Assembly: GCF_027853915.1 (NCBI RefSeq)
Contig: NZ_JAQGLA010000026.1
Span: forward strand, 1-64,000
Source of the DNA: Saccharopolyspora oryzae
GTDB lineage: Bacteria > Actinomycetota > Actinomycetes > Mycobacteriales > Pseudonocardiaceae
Reading direction: 5' to 3'
Length of the DNA stretch: 64,000 nt
Each line of letters begins with the position of its first letter. Position 1 is the stretch's first letter. Positions 15,001-23,813 of this stretch are shown piece after piece. The notes beneath the pieces are model-generated. The model ran no database searches and was not told the DNA's origin. It worked only from the letters and a program-made list of their open reading frames with translations. The translations under genes were made by a program, and so were the position numbers.

Positions 15001-16632
15001 GTGTACCAACCGCTCACCGCTCCGATCGCGGGCAGTCTCGGACTGTCCGCGCTGATCGCTGCGATCCCGCTGCTCGTCGTGTTCCTGCTGCTCGGCGTGC
15101 TGCGCGTCAAGGCGCACTGGGCCGCGCTGTCCGGGCTCGCCGCGGCACTGGTGATCGCCGTGCTCGCCTACGGGATGCCGGCCGATCTCGCGCTGCTGTC
15201 CGCAGGTCAAGGCGCCGCGTTCGGCGTGCTGCCGATCCTGTGGATCGTCATCACCGCCATCTGGCTCTACCAGCTCACCGTCCGCAGCGGTCGTTTCGAG
15301 GACCTCCGGGCGCTCTTCTCGCTGCTCTCCCCCGACCCGCGGATCCAGGCCGTGGTGATCGCCTTCTGCTTCGGCGGGCTGCTCGAAGCCCTCGCCGGGT
15401 TCGGTGCCCCCGTCGCGATCACCGGCATGATGCTGGTGTCGATCGGCTTCCCGCCCGTGCGCGCGGCGGTGACGGTGCTGCTGGCCAACACCGCGCCCGT
15501 CGCCTTCGGTGCGCTGAGCACGCCGATCATCACCGCCGGTCAGCTCACCGGGATCCCGTACGAGCACATCGGTGCCGTCGTCGGACGGCAGACCCCGCTG
15601 CTGGCCGTGCTCGTCCCCATCCTGCTGGTCCTCGTGGTGGACGGTCGGCGCGGTGTGCGGCAGGTCTGGCCCGCCGCCCTGGTCACCGGTGCGGCGTTCG
15701 CGATCGCGCAGTTCGTGTGCGCCAGCTACATCTCGGTGCCGCTGACCGACATCGTCTCCTCGCTGGTCGGGGCGGTGGCGCTGGTCGTGCTGCTGCGCTT
15801 CTGGCAGCCCGCGGGCGGCGACGAAGCACGCGCCAGGATCACCGGTGGCGCAGCGACCGGTGCGACCCCCGACCAGCAGTTGGGCGCCGGGCGGGTCTTC
15901 CTCGCCCTGTTCCCGTACCTGCTGGTGGTCGCCGTGTTCTCGGTGGTCAAGCTGTGGGAGCCCGCGGAGGAGGCGCTGGCCGCGACCGACGTCAAGATCC
16001 CCTGGCCGCGCCTGCACGACTCGCTGCTGACCGCGTCCGGAGAACCGGCCAGCAGCACGGTGTTCACGCTGAGCTGGTTGTCCACCCCCGGCACCTTGCT
16101 GCTCCTGTGCGGTTTCGGGGTGGCCCTGGTCTACCGGATGAAGCCGCTGGAAGCGGTGGCCGAGCTCGGCCGCACCGTGGTGTCGATGCGCTGGTCGGGC
16201 CTGACCATCATCAGCGTCCTGGCGCTGGCCTACGTGATGAACCAGTCCGGGCAGACCACCACGATCGGCACCGCCATCGCCGGGGTCGGATCCGCGTTCG
16301 CCTTCTTCTCCCCCGTGCTGGGCTGGCTCGGCGTCGCGGTCACCGGCTCGGACACCAGCGCCAACGCGCTGTTCGCGAGCCTGCAGCAGGTCGCCGCGGA
16401 GCGGGTCGGGGTCGACCCGGCGCTGCTGGTCGCGGCCAACACCTCCGGCGGCGTGATGGGCAAGATGGTCAGCCCGCAGAACCTGGCGATCGTGGCCACC
16501 GCGGTCGGCATGGCCGGCGCGGAGGCCAAGATCCTGCGCGAAGTCGTCAAGTGGAGCATCGGGCTGCTGCTGGTCCTGTGCGCACTGGTCTTCCTGCAGT
16601 CCAACGTCTTGTCGTGGATGCTTCCACGGTGA
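15001..16632 (+). CDS. lldP: L-lactate permease
   Basis: This 543-residue protein of the LctP/LldP family imports lactate or glycolate with protons. It shows about 13-14 hydrophobic helices and family motifs such as FCFGGLLEALAGFGAPVAIT (near 122-141), LANTAPVAFGALSTPIITA (near 162-180) and, near the end, TGSDTSANALFASLQQ and NTSGGVMGKMVSPQNLAIV. Start GTG 15001 has GAGAGG 10 nt upstream. It leads the lut operon and is followed 25 bp later by lutA. Confidence 0.93.
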   Translation: MYQPLTAPIAGSLGLSALIAAIPLLVVFLLLGVLRVKAHWAALSGLAAALVIAVLAYGMPADLALLSAGQGAAFGVLPILWIVITAIWLYQLTVRSGRFEDLRALFSLLSPDPRIQAVVIAFCFGGLLEALAGFGAPVAITGMMLVSIGFPPVRAAVTVLLANTAPVAFGALSTPIITAGQLTGIPYEHIGAVVGRQTPLLAVLVPILLVLVVDGRRGVRQVWPAALVTGAAFAIAQFVCASYISVPLTDIVSSLVGAVALVVLLRFWQPAGGDEARARITGGAATGATPDQQLGAGRVFLALFPYLLVVAVFSVVKLWEPAEEALAATDVKIPWPRLHDSLLTASGEPASSTVFTLSWLSTPGTLLLLCGFGVALVYRMKPLEAVAELGRTVVSMRWSGLTIISVLALAYVMNQSGQTTTIGTAIAGVGSAFAFFSPVLGWLGVAVTGSDTSANALFASLQQVAAERVGVDPALLVAANTSGGVMGKMVSPQNLAIVATAVGMAGAEAKILREVVKWSIGLLLVLCALVFLQSNVLSWMLPR

Positions 16633-16657
16633 ACGAATCCGAACGAGGTGATGTGGC

Positions 16658-17392
16658 ATGAGGGTGGCGCTGTTCGCGACCTGCCTCGGGGACACGATGT
16701 TCCCGGCAGCGCCGAAGGCGACCGTGCAGGTGTTGGAGCGGCTCGGCTGCGAGGTGGAGTTCCCCGCCGCGCAGACCTGCTGCGGGCAGATGCACACCAA
16801 CACCGGGTACCGCAAGCAGGCGAAGTCCTCGGTGCGGACCTTCGTGGACGCCTTCGCCGACTACGACGCCGTCGTCGCCCCGTCCGGATCGTGCGTCGCC
16901 TCGGTGCGCCACCAGCACGCCATGGTCGCTGAAGGCGACAAGAAGCTCAGCCGCGCGGTCGCGCAGGTGGCCCCGCAGGTGCACGAGCTGTCGGAGTTCC
17001 TGGTGGACGTGCTCGGCGTGACCGATGTCGGCGCGTACTTCCCGCACCGGGTCACCTACCACCCGACCTGCCACTCCGCCCGGCTGCTGCGGGTCGGCGA
17101 CCGCCCGCTGCAGCTGCTGCGCGCGGTGCGCTCGCTGGAGCTGGTCGAGCTGCCCGCGGCCGAACAGTGCTGCGGGTTCGGCGGCACGTTCGCGCTGAAG
17201 AACCCGGACGTGTCGGTGGCGATGGGCGCCGACAAGGCGCGGCACGTCCGGGAAACCGACGCCGAGGTGCTCTGCGCCGGGGACAACTCGTGCCTGATGC
17301 ACATCGGCGGGCTGCTGTCCCGGCAGCGCTCCGGAATCCGGGTGATGCACCTCGCCGAGATCCTGGCCAGCGCGGAAGGAGCCGACCGGTGA
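16658..17392 (+). CDS. lutA: lactate utilisation protein A (Fe-S oxidoreductase)
   Basis: This 244-residue protein carries two CCG domains (cysteine-rich, heterodisulfide-reductase type): CCGQMHTNTGYRKQA (about 46-60) and CCGFGGTFALKNPDVS (about 170-185), with preceding single Cys motifs (CLGDTMFP and HPTCHSARLLR). In the LutABC complex this subunit takes part in electron transfer during oxidation of L-lactate to pyruvate. ATG 16658 follows GAGGTG. The stop overlaps the lutB GTG (GTGA). Confidence 0.92.
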   Translation: MRVALFATCLGDTMFPAAPKATVQVLERLGCEVEFPAAQTCCGQMHTNTGYRKQAKSSVRTFVDAFADYDAVVAPSGSCVASVRHQHAMVAEGDKKLSRAVAQVAPQVHELSEFLVDVLGVTDVGAYFPHRVTYHPTCHSARLLRVGDRPLQLLRAVRSLELVELPAAEQCCGFGGTFALKNPDVSVAMGADKARHVRETDAEVLCAGDNSCLMHIGGLLSRQRSGIRVMHLAEILASAEGADR

Positions 17393-18840
17393 CCGACACC
17401 TACCTGGGCATGCCCGCGTTCCCGCAGGCGGCCAAGCGGGAGCTGGCCAACTCGCAGCTGCGGCACAACCTCGCCAACGCCACCTCCACGATCCGGCACA
17501 AGCGAGCCGACGTGGTCGGCGAACTCGACGACTGGGCGCAGCTGCGCGAGGCGGGCGCGGCGATCAAGACCCACACGCTGTCCAACCTGGACACCTACCT
17601 GGAGCGGTTCGAGGAGGCGGTCACCGCCGCCGGTGGCACCGTGCACTGGGCGCGCGACGCCGAGGAGGCCAACCGCATCGTGGTGGACCTGGTGAGTGCC
17701 ACCGGGGAACGCGAAGTCGTCAAGGTCAAGTCGATGGCCACCCAGGAGATCGAGCTCAACGAGGCGTTGCAGGACGCCGGGATCGACGCCTGGGAGACCG
17801 ACCTGGCGGAGCTGATCGTCCAGCTCGGCCACGACACGCCGAGCCACATCCTGGTGCCCGCGATCCACCGCAACCGCGCGGAGATCCGGGAGATCTTCCA
17901 GCAGGAGATGGGCAAGGTCGGCACTCCCGCCCCGGCGGACCTCACCGACGAGCCCGCCCGGCTGGCCGAAGCCGCGCGCCGCCACCTGCGGGAGAAGTTC
18001 CTGCGGGCCAAGGTCGCCGTCTCCGGCGCGAACTTCGCGGTCGCCGACACCGGCACCCTGGTCGTGGTGGAGTCCGAGGGCAACGGCCGGATGTGCCTGA
18101 CGCTGCCGGAAACGCTGATCAGCGTCGTGGGCATCGAGAAACTGGTGCCGAGCTGGCAGGACCTGGAGGTCTTCCTGCAGCTGCTGCCGCGGTCGAGCAC
18201 CGGCGAGCGGATGAACCCCTACACCTCGACCTGGACCGGCGTCACGCCCGGCGACGGACCGCAGCAGTTCCACGTGGTGCTGCTGGACAACGGCCGCACC
18301 AACGCCCTCGCCGACGAGATCGGCCGCCAGGCGCTGCGCTGCATCCGCTGCTCGGCCTGCCTGAACGTGTGCCCGGTCTACGAGCGCACCGGCGGCCACG
18401 CCTACGGTTCGGTCTACCCCGGTCCGATCGGCGCGGTGCTGACGCCGCAGCTGCGCGGCACGACGTCCGAAGTGGACAAAGCGCTGCCCTACGCGTCCTC
18501 GCTGTGCGGGGCCTGCTACGACGTGTGCCCGGTCGCGATCAACATCCCGGATCTGCTGGTGCACCTGCGGACCCGCGTGGTCGAGGAGCACCACGGCTGG
18601 CGGTCCAAGCCGATGGACGCGCTGATGGCCCTGGCGTCCTGGGTGCTCGGCGATGCCAAGCGGTTGGGCGCCGCGCAGAAGGTGGCGTCGTTGAGCCGCA
18701 AGGTGATCGGCCGCAAGGGCACCATCGGCCGGCTGCCTCCGCCGCTGTCGCGGTGGACCGATGCGCGCGACGCACCGGCACCGGCCGCGGAGTCCTTCCG
18801 GACCTGGTGGGAACGCAATCGAGGAGGCGATGCGCGATGA
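17389..18840 (+). CDS. lutB: lactate utilisation protein B (4Fe-4S protein)
   Basis: This 483-residue protein has an N-terminal LUD domain (about 60-290) and a ferredoxin-like segment with two [4Fe-4S] motifs: CIRCSACLNVCPVYE (from about Cys318) and CGACYDVCPVAINIP (from about Cys373). The C-terminal helical tail is typical of LutB. Start GTG 17389 overlaps the lutA stop, and the stop overlaps lutC (ATGA), so the three subunits are translationally coupled. Confidence 0.93.
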   Translation: MTDTYLGMPAFPQAAKRELANSQLRHNLANATSTIRHKRADVVGELDDWAQLREAGAAIKTHTLSNLDTYLERFEEAVTAAGGTVHWARDAEEANRIVVDLVSATGEREVVKVKSMATQEIELNEALQDAGIDAWETDLAELIVQLGHDTPSHILVPAIHRNRAEIREIFQQEMGKVGTPAPADLTDEPARLAEAARRHLREKFLRAKVAVSGANFAVADTGTLVVVESEGNGRMCLTLPETLISVVGIEKLVPSWQDLEVFLQLLPRSSTGERMNPYTSTWTGVTPGDGPQQFHVVLLDNGRTNALADEIGRQALRCIRCSACLNVCPVYERTGGHAYGSVYPGPIGAVLTPQLRGTTSEVDKALPYASSLCGACYDVCPVAINIPDLLVHLRTRVVEEHHGWRSKPMDALMALASWVLGDAKRLGAAQKVASLSRKVIGRKGTIGRLPPPLSRWTDARDAPAPAAESFRTWWERNRGGDAR

Positions 18841-19484
18841 GCGCGGGCAGTTCGGCACGTGCGGAGATCCTGGGCCGCGTGCGCTCGGCCCTCGCAGGCA
18901 CCGAGCGGACGCCGCTGGCGGACGTCCCGCGGCGCTACCGGGAGCACCGCCCGGCGGACGCTCTGGTGGGCCTGGTCTGCGACCGGGTCGCCGACTACCG
19001 GGCCACTGTGGCCCGGGTCGCGCCGGGCGGGCTGACCGCCGCGATCGTGGCCGCCGCGCGCGGCGTCGGAGCTCGCCGGGTGCTTGCCCCAACTGGGGCA
19101 CCACAGGCGTGGTGCGACGCGCTGAACAGCGAGTTCGAGCACGTGGAGGACGGCGAAAGCATCGACACGGCCGGGTTGGAGCGGGTCGACGCGGTCATCA
19201 CCACGGCCGTGGTGGGCATCGCCTCGACCGGCACCATCGTGCTCGACCACGGCCCGGGGCAAGGACATCGCGCGCTGACCCTGGTGCCGGACGTGCACAT
19301 CTGCGTGGTCGCCGAGTCGCAGGTCGCCGACGACGTCCCGGAGGGGCTGCGGCGGCTGGACCCGGCGCGGCCGATGACCTTCATCAGCGGCCCGTCGGCC
19401 ACCAGCGACATCGAGCTCAACCGCGTCGAAGGCGTGCACGGACCTCGAACGCTCCACGTCCTGGTCACCCCGGACTCGCCGTAG
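18837..19484 (+). CDS. lutC: lactate utilisation protein C (LUD domain)
   Basis: This 215-residue LUD-domain protein is the third subunit of the LutABC L-lactate oxidation system. Characteristic segments are VVGIASTGTIVLDHGPGQGH (near 122-141) and the end FISGPSATSDIELNRVEGVHGP. The start ATG overlaps the lutB stop (ATGA). The operon ends here. Confidence 0.92.
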   Translation: MSAGSSARAEILGRVRSALAGTERTPLADVPRRYREHRPADALVGLVCDRVADYRATVARVAPGGLTAAIVAAARGVGARRVLAPTGAPQAWCDALNSEFEHVEDGESIDTAGLERVDAVITTAVVGIASTGTIVLDHGPGQGHRALTLVPDVHICVVAESQVADDVPEGLRRLDPARPMTFISGPSATSDIELNRVEGVHGPRTLHVLVTPDSP

Positions 19485-19573
19485 GAAATACCCGGCAGCT
19501 GCGAACCACGTGACGCTCCCCGCCGTCGAACAGGCACACTGATCACCTGGACGTGTGACCGAAGGAGTCGACC

Positions 19574-20749
19574 GTGGAGGCCCACGCGCCGTTGGAGCCG
19601 CAGCCGGACGTCGTCGCGCGAGCGGCGGCATTGCACGACCAGCTGGCGTCGCACCGCGAAGAAGGCGAGCAGCGGCGCCGGCTGGCCGGCGAGACGATCG
19701 CGGCGCTGGACGGGGCGGGGTTGTTCCGCGCCTGGGTTCCGCGCCGCTTCGGCGGTTCCGAGCTCGACATGCGCACGCTCGTCGACGCCATCGCGGAGAT
19801 CACCAAGGGCGATGCGTCGGCGGGCTGGCTGGTCATGATCCTCGGCTGCGGCGACTGGCTGACCGGGCTGTTCCCGGACAAGGCCCAGCAGGAGGTCTTC
19901 GGCCCCGACCCGGACACCAAGATCTGCCAGGTCCTCACGCCGAAGACCCGGGCCCGCCGGACCGACGGCGGCTGGCTGGTCAGCGGCCGGTGGGCACCGG
20001 CCTCCGGCTGCCTGCACTCGGAGTGGGCGATGCTGGGCATGGCGCTGCCGGAGCACGGCGCCTCGTTCGGCTTGGTGCCGATGCGCGAGCTGAGCATCGA
20101 GGACACCTGGTTCACCCTCGGCATGCGCGGAACCGGCAGCAACATGCTCGTCGGCGAGGACGTGTTCATCCCCGATCACCGGGTGATGCACCGCGGTCCT
20201 GCGACGCGCGGCGAGTTCCCCAGCACCGAGAACGACTCCCCGCGCTACCGGACCGCGCTGGTGCCCACGCTGGCCACCGTCCTGATCGCGCCGATCCTCG
20301 GGATGGCCGAACAGGCCTTGGCGCACGTGGTTTCGCAGGCCGGCCGGCGGGGCATCGCGTTCACCAGCTACGAGCGCCAGCTCGACTCGACCGGTTTCCA
20401 GCTGGCGGTGGCCGAAGCAGCGACCAAGATCGACGTTGCGCGGATGATCGCGCACCGGTCGGCGGCCACCGTCGACGGGCACGCGCACGCCGGAACGCAC
20501 CCGGACCTGCTGGAGCGCACCCGGATCCGGCAGCACTCCAGCTACGCGCTCCAGCAGTGCCGGGACGCCGTCCAGGTGCTGGTGAACGCCTACGGAGCAG
20601 GAGCGATGTCGGAGCGGGATCCGCTGCACGCCATCGTCCGCGACATCGAGACCGCCTCCCGGCACGCGCTCGCCCACCCGGCGTCCAACGCAGAGGTCTT
20701 CGGCCGCGCGCTGCTCGGCGTGGAACCGGGGATCACCGAGATGATCTGA
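19574..20749 (+). CDS. acyl-CoA dehydrogenase-fold flavoprotein (HsaA-like hydroxylase type)
   Basis: This 391-residue protein has the acyl-CoA dehydrogenase fold: N-terminal helical domain with ETIAALDGAGLFRAWVPRRF, middle beta domain (GGWLVSGRWAPASGCLHSEW, near 136-155) and C-terminal helical domain (about 235-391). The middle-domain pattern SGxWxxxSG resembles group D flavin hydroxylases (HsaA or HpaB relatives, C-terminal acyl-CoA dehydrogenase type 2) more than true acyl-CoA dehydrogenases, and the usual catalytic Glu motif is not evident. Start GTG 19574 has GAAGGAG 6 nt upstream. No reductase partner gene is adjacent. The substrate is unknown. Confidence 0.72.
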   Translation: MEAHAPLEPQPDVVARAAALHDQLASHREEGEQRRRLAGETIAALDGAGLFRAWVPRRFGGSELDMRTLVDAIAEITKGDASAGWLVMILGCGDWLTGLFPDKAQQEVFGPDPDTKICQVLTPKTRARRTDGGWLVSGRWAPASGCLHSEWAMLGMALPEHGASFGLVPMRELSIEDTWFTLGMRGTGSNMLVGEDVFIPDHRVMHRGPATRGEFPSTENDSPRYRTALVPTLATVLIAPILGMAEQALAHVVSQAGRRGIAFTSYERQLDSTGFQLAVAEAATKIDVARMIAHRSAATVDGHAHAGTHPDLLERTRIRQHSSYALQQCRDAVQVLVNAYGAGAMSERDPLHAIVRDIETASRHALAHPASNAEVFGRALLGVEPGITEMI

Positions 20750-20781
20750 GCCCCCTCCGCTCGCCACACGATCAAGTGACG

Positions 20782-20800
20782 CCGGGAACCGTTGTCCCGG
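20782..20800 (+). terminator. small hairpin after the flavoprotein gene
   Basis: CCGGGA (20782-20787) pairs with TCCCGG (20795-20800) across a 7-nt loop, 33 bp after the flavoprotein stop. No T run follows, so termination function is uncertain. Confidence 0.3.
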
Positions 20801-20845
20801 GCGCACCGGTCGTAGTGGTGTCGATCACTTCTGGAGGGAGTTCCG

Positions 20846-21058
20846 TTGCCAGACATCAGGGTTCGGCTGCGGGGCGGCCCGCACGACGGGCACGAGGTCA
20901 ACGCACCCGCGGACGATTCGGGAAAACCGATCCCGCGGATCACGCTGCCGGCCCGCGCCCGCAACGCCCAAGCCGTACCACCGCTGCTCGCCTACGAACG
21001 GGGCCGCCGGGGCCCCGACGGGACCTGGGAGTTCAACTACGTCGGCGCCGAGACTTGA
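20846..21058 (+). CDS. small conserved-looking hypothetical protein
   Basis: This 70-residue soluble protein begins PDIRVRLRGGPHDGHEVNAP and ends GTWEFNYVGAET. A TTG at 20846 with GGAGGGAG 5 nt upstream is the only start with a ribosome site. Codons are strongly C/G-ending, as in real genes here. The pattern of an N-terminal beta hairpin (RLRGGPHDG) and a C-terminal W-x-F-x-Y strand resembles short uncharacterised actinobacterial proteins, but I cannot name a family. Its last 22 bp overlap the end of the convergent Lrp gene. Confidence 0.6.
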   Translation: MPDIRVRLRGGPHDGHEVNAPADDSGKPIPRITLPARARNAQAVPPLLAYERGRRGPDGTWEFNYVGAET

Positions 21059-22047
21059 GGCGTCCCGGCGAGGAGCACGCCGTCCCGGGGTAGCCAGTAG
21101 CGGGTCAGCACGCGGAGCATGACCGCGACCTCCACCGCTTTGATGCCGTCGATCGCGGCCAGGTCTCCGGTCAGCAGGTCGGAGAGGTCGTCCTCGTCGC
21201 GGAACGCGCCGTTGTAGATCATCGATGCGGTACCGGCCACTGTGGACACGAACCGAGCGGACGGGTGGCGGCCGAGCGCCTCGGCGATGCCGGTGATCGA
21301 GCGCAGCTCGGTGGTCAGCGAGATCACCGCTTCCAGCGGGAATCCCAGCACCGCCGGTTCGATCTCCACCCTGGGCACGACGGCGCCGCGCTCCAGCAGC
21401 GCCTGGATCATCCGGTACGCGGTGGACTGGCTCAGCTCCAGGCGGCGCGCGATGTCCGCCGCGCTGGCCCGCCCGTCCTGCTGCAAAGCGCGCGCCACGC
21501 GCCGCTCCTCCGCGCTGAGACCGGTCGCGCCACCGGTGCCGCGGTGCTCCGGGTTCTCCGCGCGCAGGCGAGCTTCTTGCTCCGGCGCGAGCCGGTCGAG
21601 CAGCCAGGTCGCCGCGGAGGCGTACGAGCGCAGGGCGATCTCGGTGTGGGTGGACGCGACACCGGGGATGCCGCCGACGCGTTCGGTGATCAGGTCGGCG
21701 CCGTCGGCTCGCGCGCTCGGCTGCAGGATGCCGTAGACGTCGGAGCGGCCGGAGGTGACCGCGGCGAACTGGGTTTCCGGGAGCGCCGCCAGGTCGCGGG
21801 CAACCTGGCCTGCGGTGCCGGGCTGCGCGGAGATCCACAGGTGCTGCGGGTGCGCGTCGGACACCACCGACCAGTTCACCTGGCCGATCACCTTCATCAA
21901 CCGCTCGTCGACCAGCCGGGTCAACCGCCGGCTCACGGTGCTGGTGGACATGTCCAGCACGTCGGCCAGCAGCCGCACCCCCGCGCGCGGGGCGCGTTGC
22001 AGCGCGGCGACCAGATCGAGGTCGGCGGCGTCCAGCGACTCGGGCAT
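21037..22047 (-). CDS. duplicated Lrp/AsnC-type regulator
   Basis: This protein of about 336 residues holds two Lrp/AsnC modules in tandem. Module 1 has a helix-turn-helix at the N-terminus (DLDLVAALQRAPRAGVRLLA, then VLDMSTSTVSRRLTRL) and module 2 begins near residue 170 (RRVARALQQDGRASAADIAR, then RLELSQSTAYRMIQAL); each is followed by an effector-like alpha/beta domain. ATG 22047 is chosen because the HTH follows at once. In-frame starts at 22155 and 22188 would add up to 47 residues of low-complexity sequence and run into the operator. It is divergent from an AbgT transporter and amidohydrolase, which it probably controls. Confidence 0.8.
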   Translation of the reverse strand: MPESLDAADLDLVAALQRAPRAGVRLLADVLDMSTSTVSRRLTRLVDERLMKVIGQVNWSVVSDAHPQHLWISAQPGTAGQVARDLAALPETQFAAVTSGRSDVYGILQPSARADGADLITERVGGIPGVASTHTEIALRSYASAATWLLDRLAPEQEARLRAENPEHRGTGGATGLSAEERRVARALQQDGRASAADIARRLELSQSTAYRMIQALLERGAVVPRVEIEPAVLGFPLEAVISLTTELRSITGIAEALGRHPSARFVSTVAGTASMIYNGAFRDEDDLSDLLTGDLAAIDGIKAVEVAVMLRVLTRYWLPRDGVLLAGTPQVSAPT

Positions 22048-22160
22048 GACCGAGATCGTACGGCGCTCCCCCGCGCCGCCGGACGGCCCCGACCACGAGG
22101 CGTCCGGCTCCCACACACCCGCCGAGGCGACCAAAGTTTCCTCATCAATCCGCATTTTTG

Positions 22161-22217
22161 AATGAACAGCCCGCTTGAAACTGTTCATTGACTGAATGTA
22201 CTACATCCTCGTAGTGT
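22161..22217. promoter_or_regulatory. operator dyad and promoter between Lrp and abgT genes
   Basis: AATGAACAG (22161-22169) and CTGTTCATT (22181-22189) are perfect 9-bp inverted arms around an 11-bp spacer. The right arm overlaps TTGACT (22188-22193), the -35 of a plausible promoter with TAGTGT (22212-22217) as -10, reading into the transporter gene. This is a good binding site for the adjacent Lrp-type regulator; binding is inferred. Confidence 0.6.
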
Positions 22218-22253
22218 TCCGCGCATCCTGCTGCTGTCCCTGGAGGTCGCATC

Positions 22254-23792
22254 TTGCGTGGCGCTGCGCAGACATCACCGCGGTCCACCCGCGCGCTGAT
22301 CCGGGTCCTGGCCGGGATCGAACGAGCGGGCAACCTGCTGCCGCACCCGTTCTGGCTGTTCGCGATCCTCAGCGCCGTGCTCGCGGCGCTCAGCTGGGTT
22401 CTGCATGCGCTCGGCGTCACCGCGATCAACCCGGCGGACGGCGCGACCGTCGCGGTCCGCAACCTGCTCTCCGCCGACGGGATCCGCACCGCCGTCTCCG
22501 GCGTGGTCGAGAACTTCGTGACCTTCCCGCCGTTGGGCACCGCGCTGGTGACCATGATCGGGGTCGCGGTGGCCGACAAGGCAGGGCTGCTGACCACGAT
22601 GCTGCGCGCCGCGGTGATCCGGGTGCCCCGGCGCTGGGTGACGTTCGCGCTGGCGTTCACCGGGATGATCGCCCACGTCGCGTCCGACGCCGCCTACATC
22701 GTGCTCATCCCGCTCGGCGCGATCGTGTTCCGGGCGGTGGGCCGCAGCCCGGTGCTGGGCATCGTGGTGGCGCTGGTGGCGATCTCGGCCGGGACCGACG
22801 CCAGCCCGCTGCTCACACCGACCGACGTGATCCTGTCCGGGTTGAGCACCGCCGCGGCCGGCACGCTGGACCCGGCTTACGTGGTCAGCCCGGTGGCCAA
22901 CTACTTCTTCTCCGCTGTCTCGTCGGTGGTGCTGTCCGCGGTGATCACGCTGGTGGTCGAAGGATTCCTCGCCAAGCGGGTCGAGGCCGTCGCGGACGAC
23001 ACCGAGGTCGAGCTGGACGACTCCGCCCTGGCGCTCGCCCCGGAGCAGCGGCGCGGCCTGCGCAACGCCGGCATCGCCGCGCTCGGCTACATCGCGGTCC
23101 TCGTGCTGGCAGCGATTCCGGGCGGGTCACCGCTGCGCGGCGAGGACGGGTCGCTGCTGGACTCCCCGCTGCTGTCCGGAATCGCGATCGTGCTGTCGCT
23201 GCTGTTCATGATCACCGGCGCCGCCTACGGCATCGCGGTCGGCGCGATCCGCCGCAGCCGCGACCTGCCGGACCTGATGGCGCAGGGGCTGCGCGACATC
23301 GCCCCGATCCTGGTGCTGTTCTTCGCCGTCTCGCAGTTCCTCGCCTTCTTCAAGTGGACCAAGATCGGCGAGGTCACCGCGATCCACGGCGCGGCGCTGC
23401 TGAAGTCCCTCGGCGCGCACAGCCTGCTGATCTTCCTCGGCATCCTGGTGCTGGTCAGTCTGATCAACCTGGTGGTCACCAGCGGTTCGGCGCAGTGGGC
23501 GCTGGTGGCGCCGGTGTTCGTGCCGATGCTGATGCTGCTCGACATCCCGCCGGAGACCACCCAGGCGCTGTACCGGATCGCCGACTCCTGCACGAACGTG
23601 ATCACGCCGATGAGCCCGTACTTCGTGATGGCACTCGGCTTCGTCCAGCGGTACCGGCGCGAGGCGGGCATCGGCACGCTCGCCGCGATGACGATCCCGC
23701 TCGCGCTGTCGATGCTGCTGGTCTGGACGTTGCTGTTCTTCGCCTGGTGGGCCTTGGGAATTCCGCTCGGTCCGGGCGCTCCGGTCCGCTGA
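22254..23792 (+). CDS. AbgT-family transporter
   Basis: This 512-residue membrane protein of the AbgT family imports p-aminobenzoyl-glutamate in E. coli; other family members export sulfonamides. It shows about 11-13 hydrophobic segments and the family features GIERAGNLLPHPFWLFAI (15-32), HVASDAAYIVLIPLGA, GTDASPLLTPTDVIL and, late, SGSAQWALVAPVFVPMLM and SCTNVITPMSPYF. Start TTG 22254 has TGGAGG 6 nt upstream. It is followed 21 bp later by an amidohydrolase that may act on the imported compound. Confidence 0.9.
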   Translation: MRGAAQTSPRSTRALIRVLAGIERAGNLLPHPFWLFAILSAVLAALSWVLHALGVTAINPADGATVAVRNLLSADGIRTAVSGVVENFVTFPPLGTALVTMIGVAVADKAGLLTTMLRAAVIRVPRRWVTFALAFTGMIAHVASDAAYIVLIPLGAIVFRAVGRSPVLGIVVALVAISAGTDASPLLTPTDVILSGLSTAAAGTLDPAYVVSPVANYFFSAVSSVVLSAVITLVVEGFLAKRVEAVADDTEVELDDSALALAPEQRRGLRNAGIAALGYIAVLVLAAIPGGSPLRGEDGSLLDSPLLSGIAIVLSLLFMITGAAYGIAVGAIRRSRDLPDLMAQGLRDIAPILVLFFAVSQFLAFFKWTKIGEVTAIHGAALLKSLGAHSLLIFLGILVLVSLINLVVTSGSAQWALVAPVFVPMLMLLDIPPETTQALYRIADSCTNVITPMSPYFVMALGFVQRYRREAGIGTLAAMTIPLALSMLLVWTLLFFAWWALGIPLGPGAPVR

Positions 23793-23813
23793 CCACTACT
23801 CGAAAGGACACCT

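Noticed and set aside
20782-20800. CCGGGA hairpin considered as an operator
   Set aside because: Short, GC-only and directly after a stop codon. A weak terminator is the simpler reading.
22047-22188. Longer N-terminus (start at 22188 or 22155) for the duplicated Lrp protein
   Set aside because: The added residues are low-complexity, start 22188 lies within the right arm of the operator dyad, and neither start has a convincing ribosome site. It remains possible but less likely.
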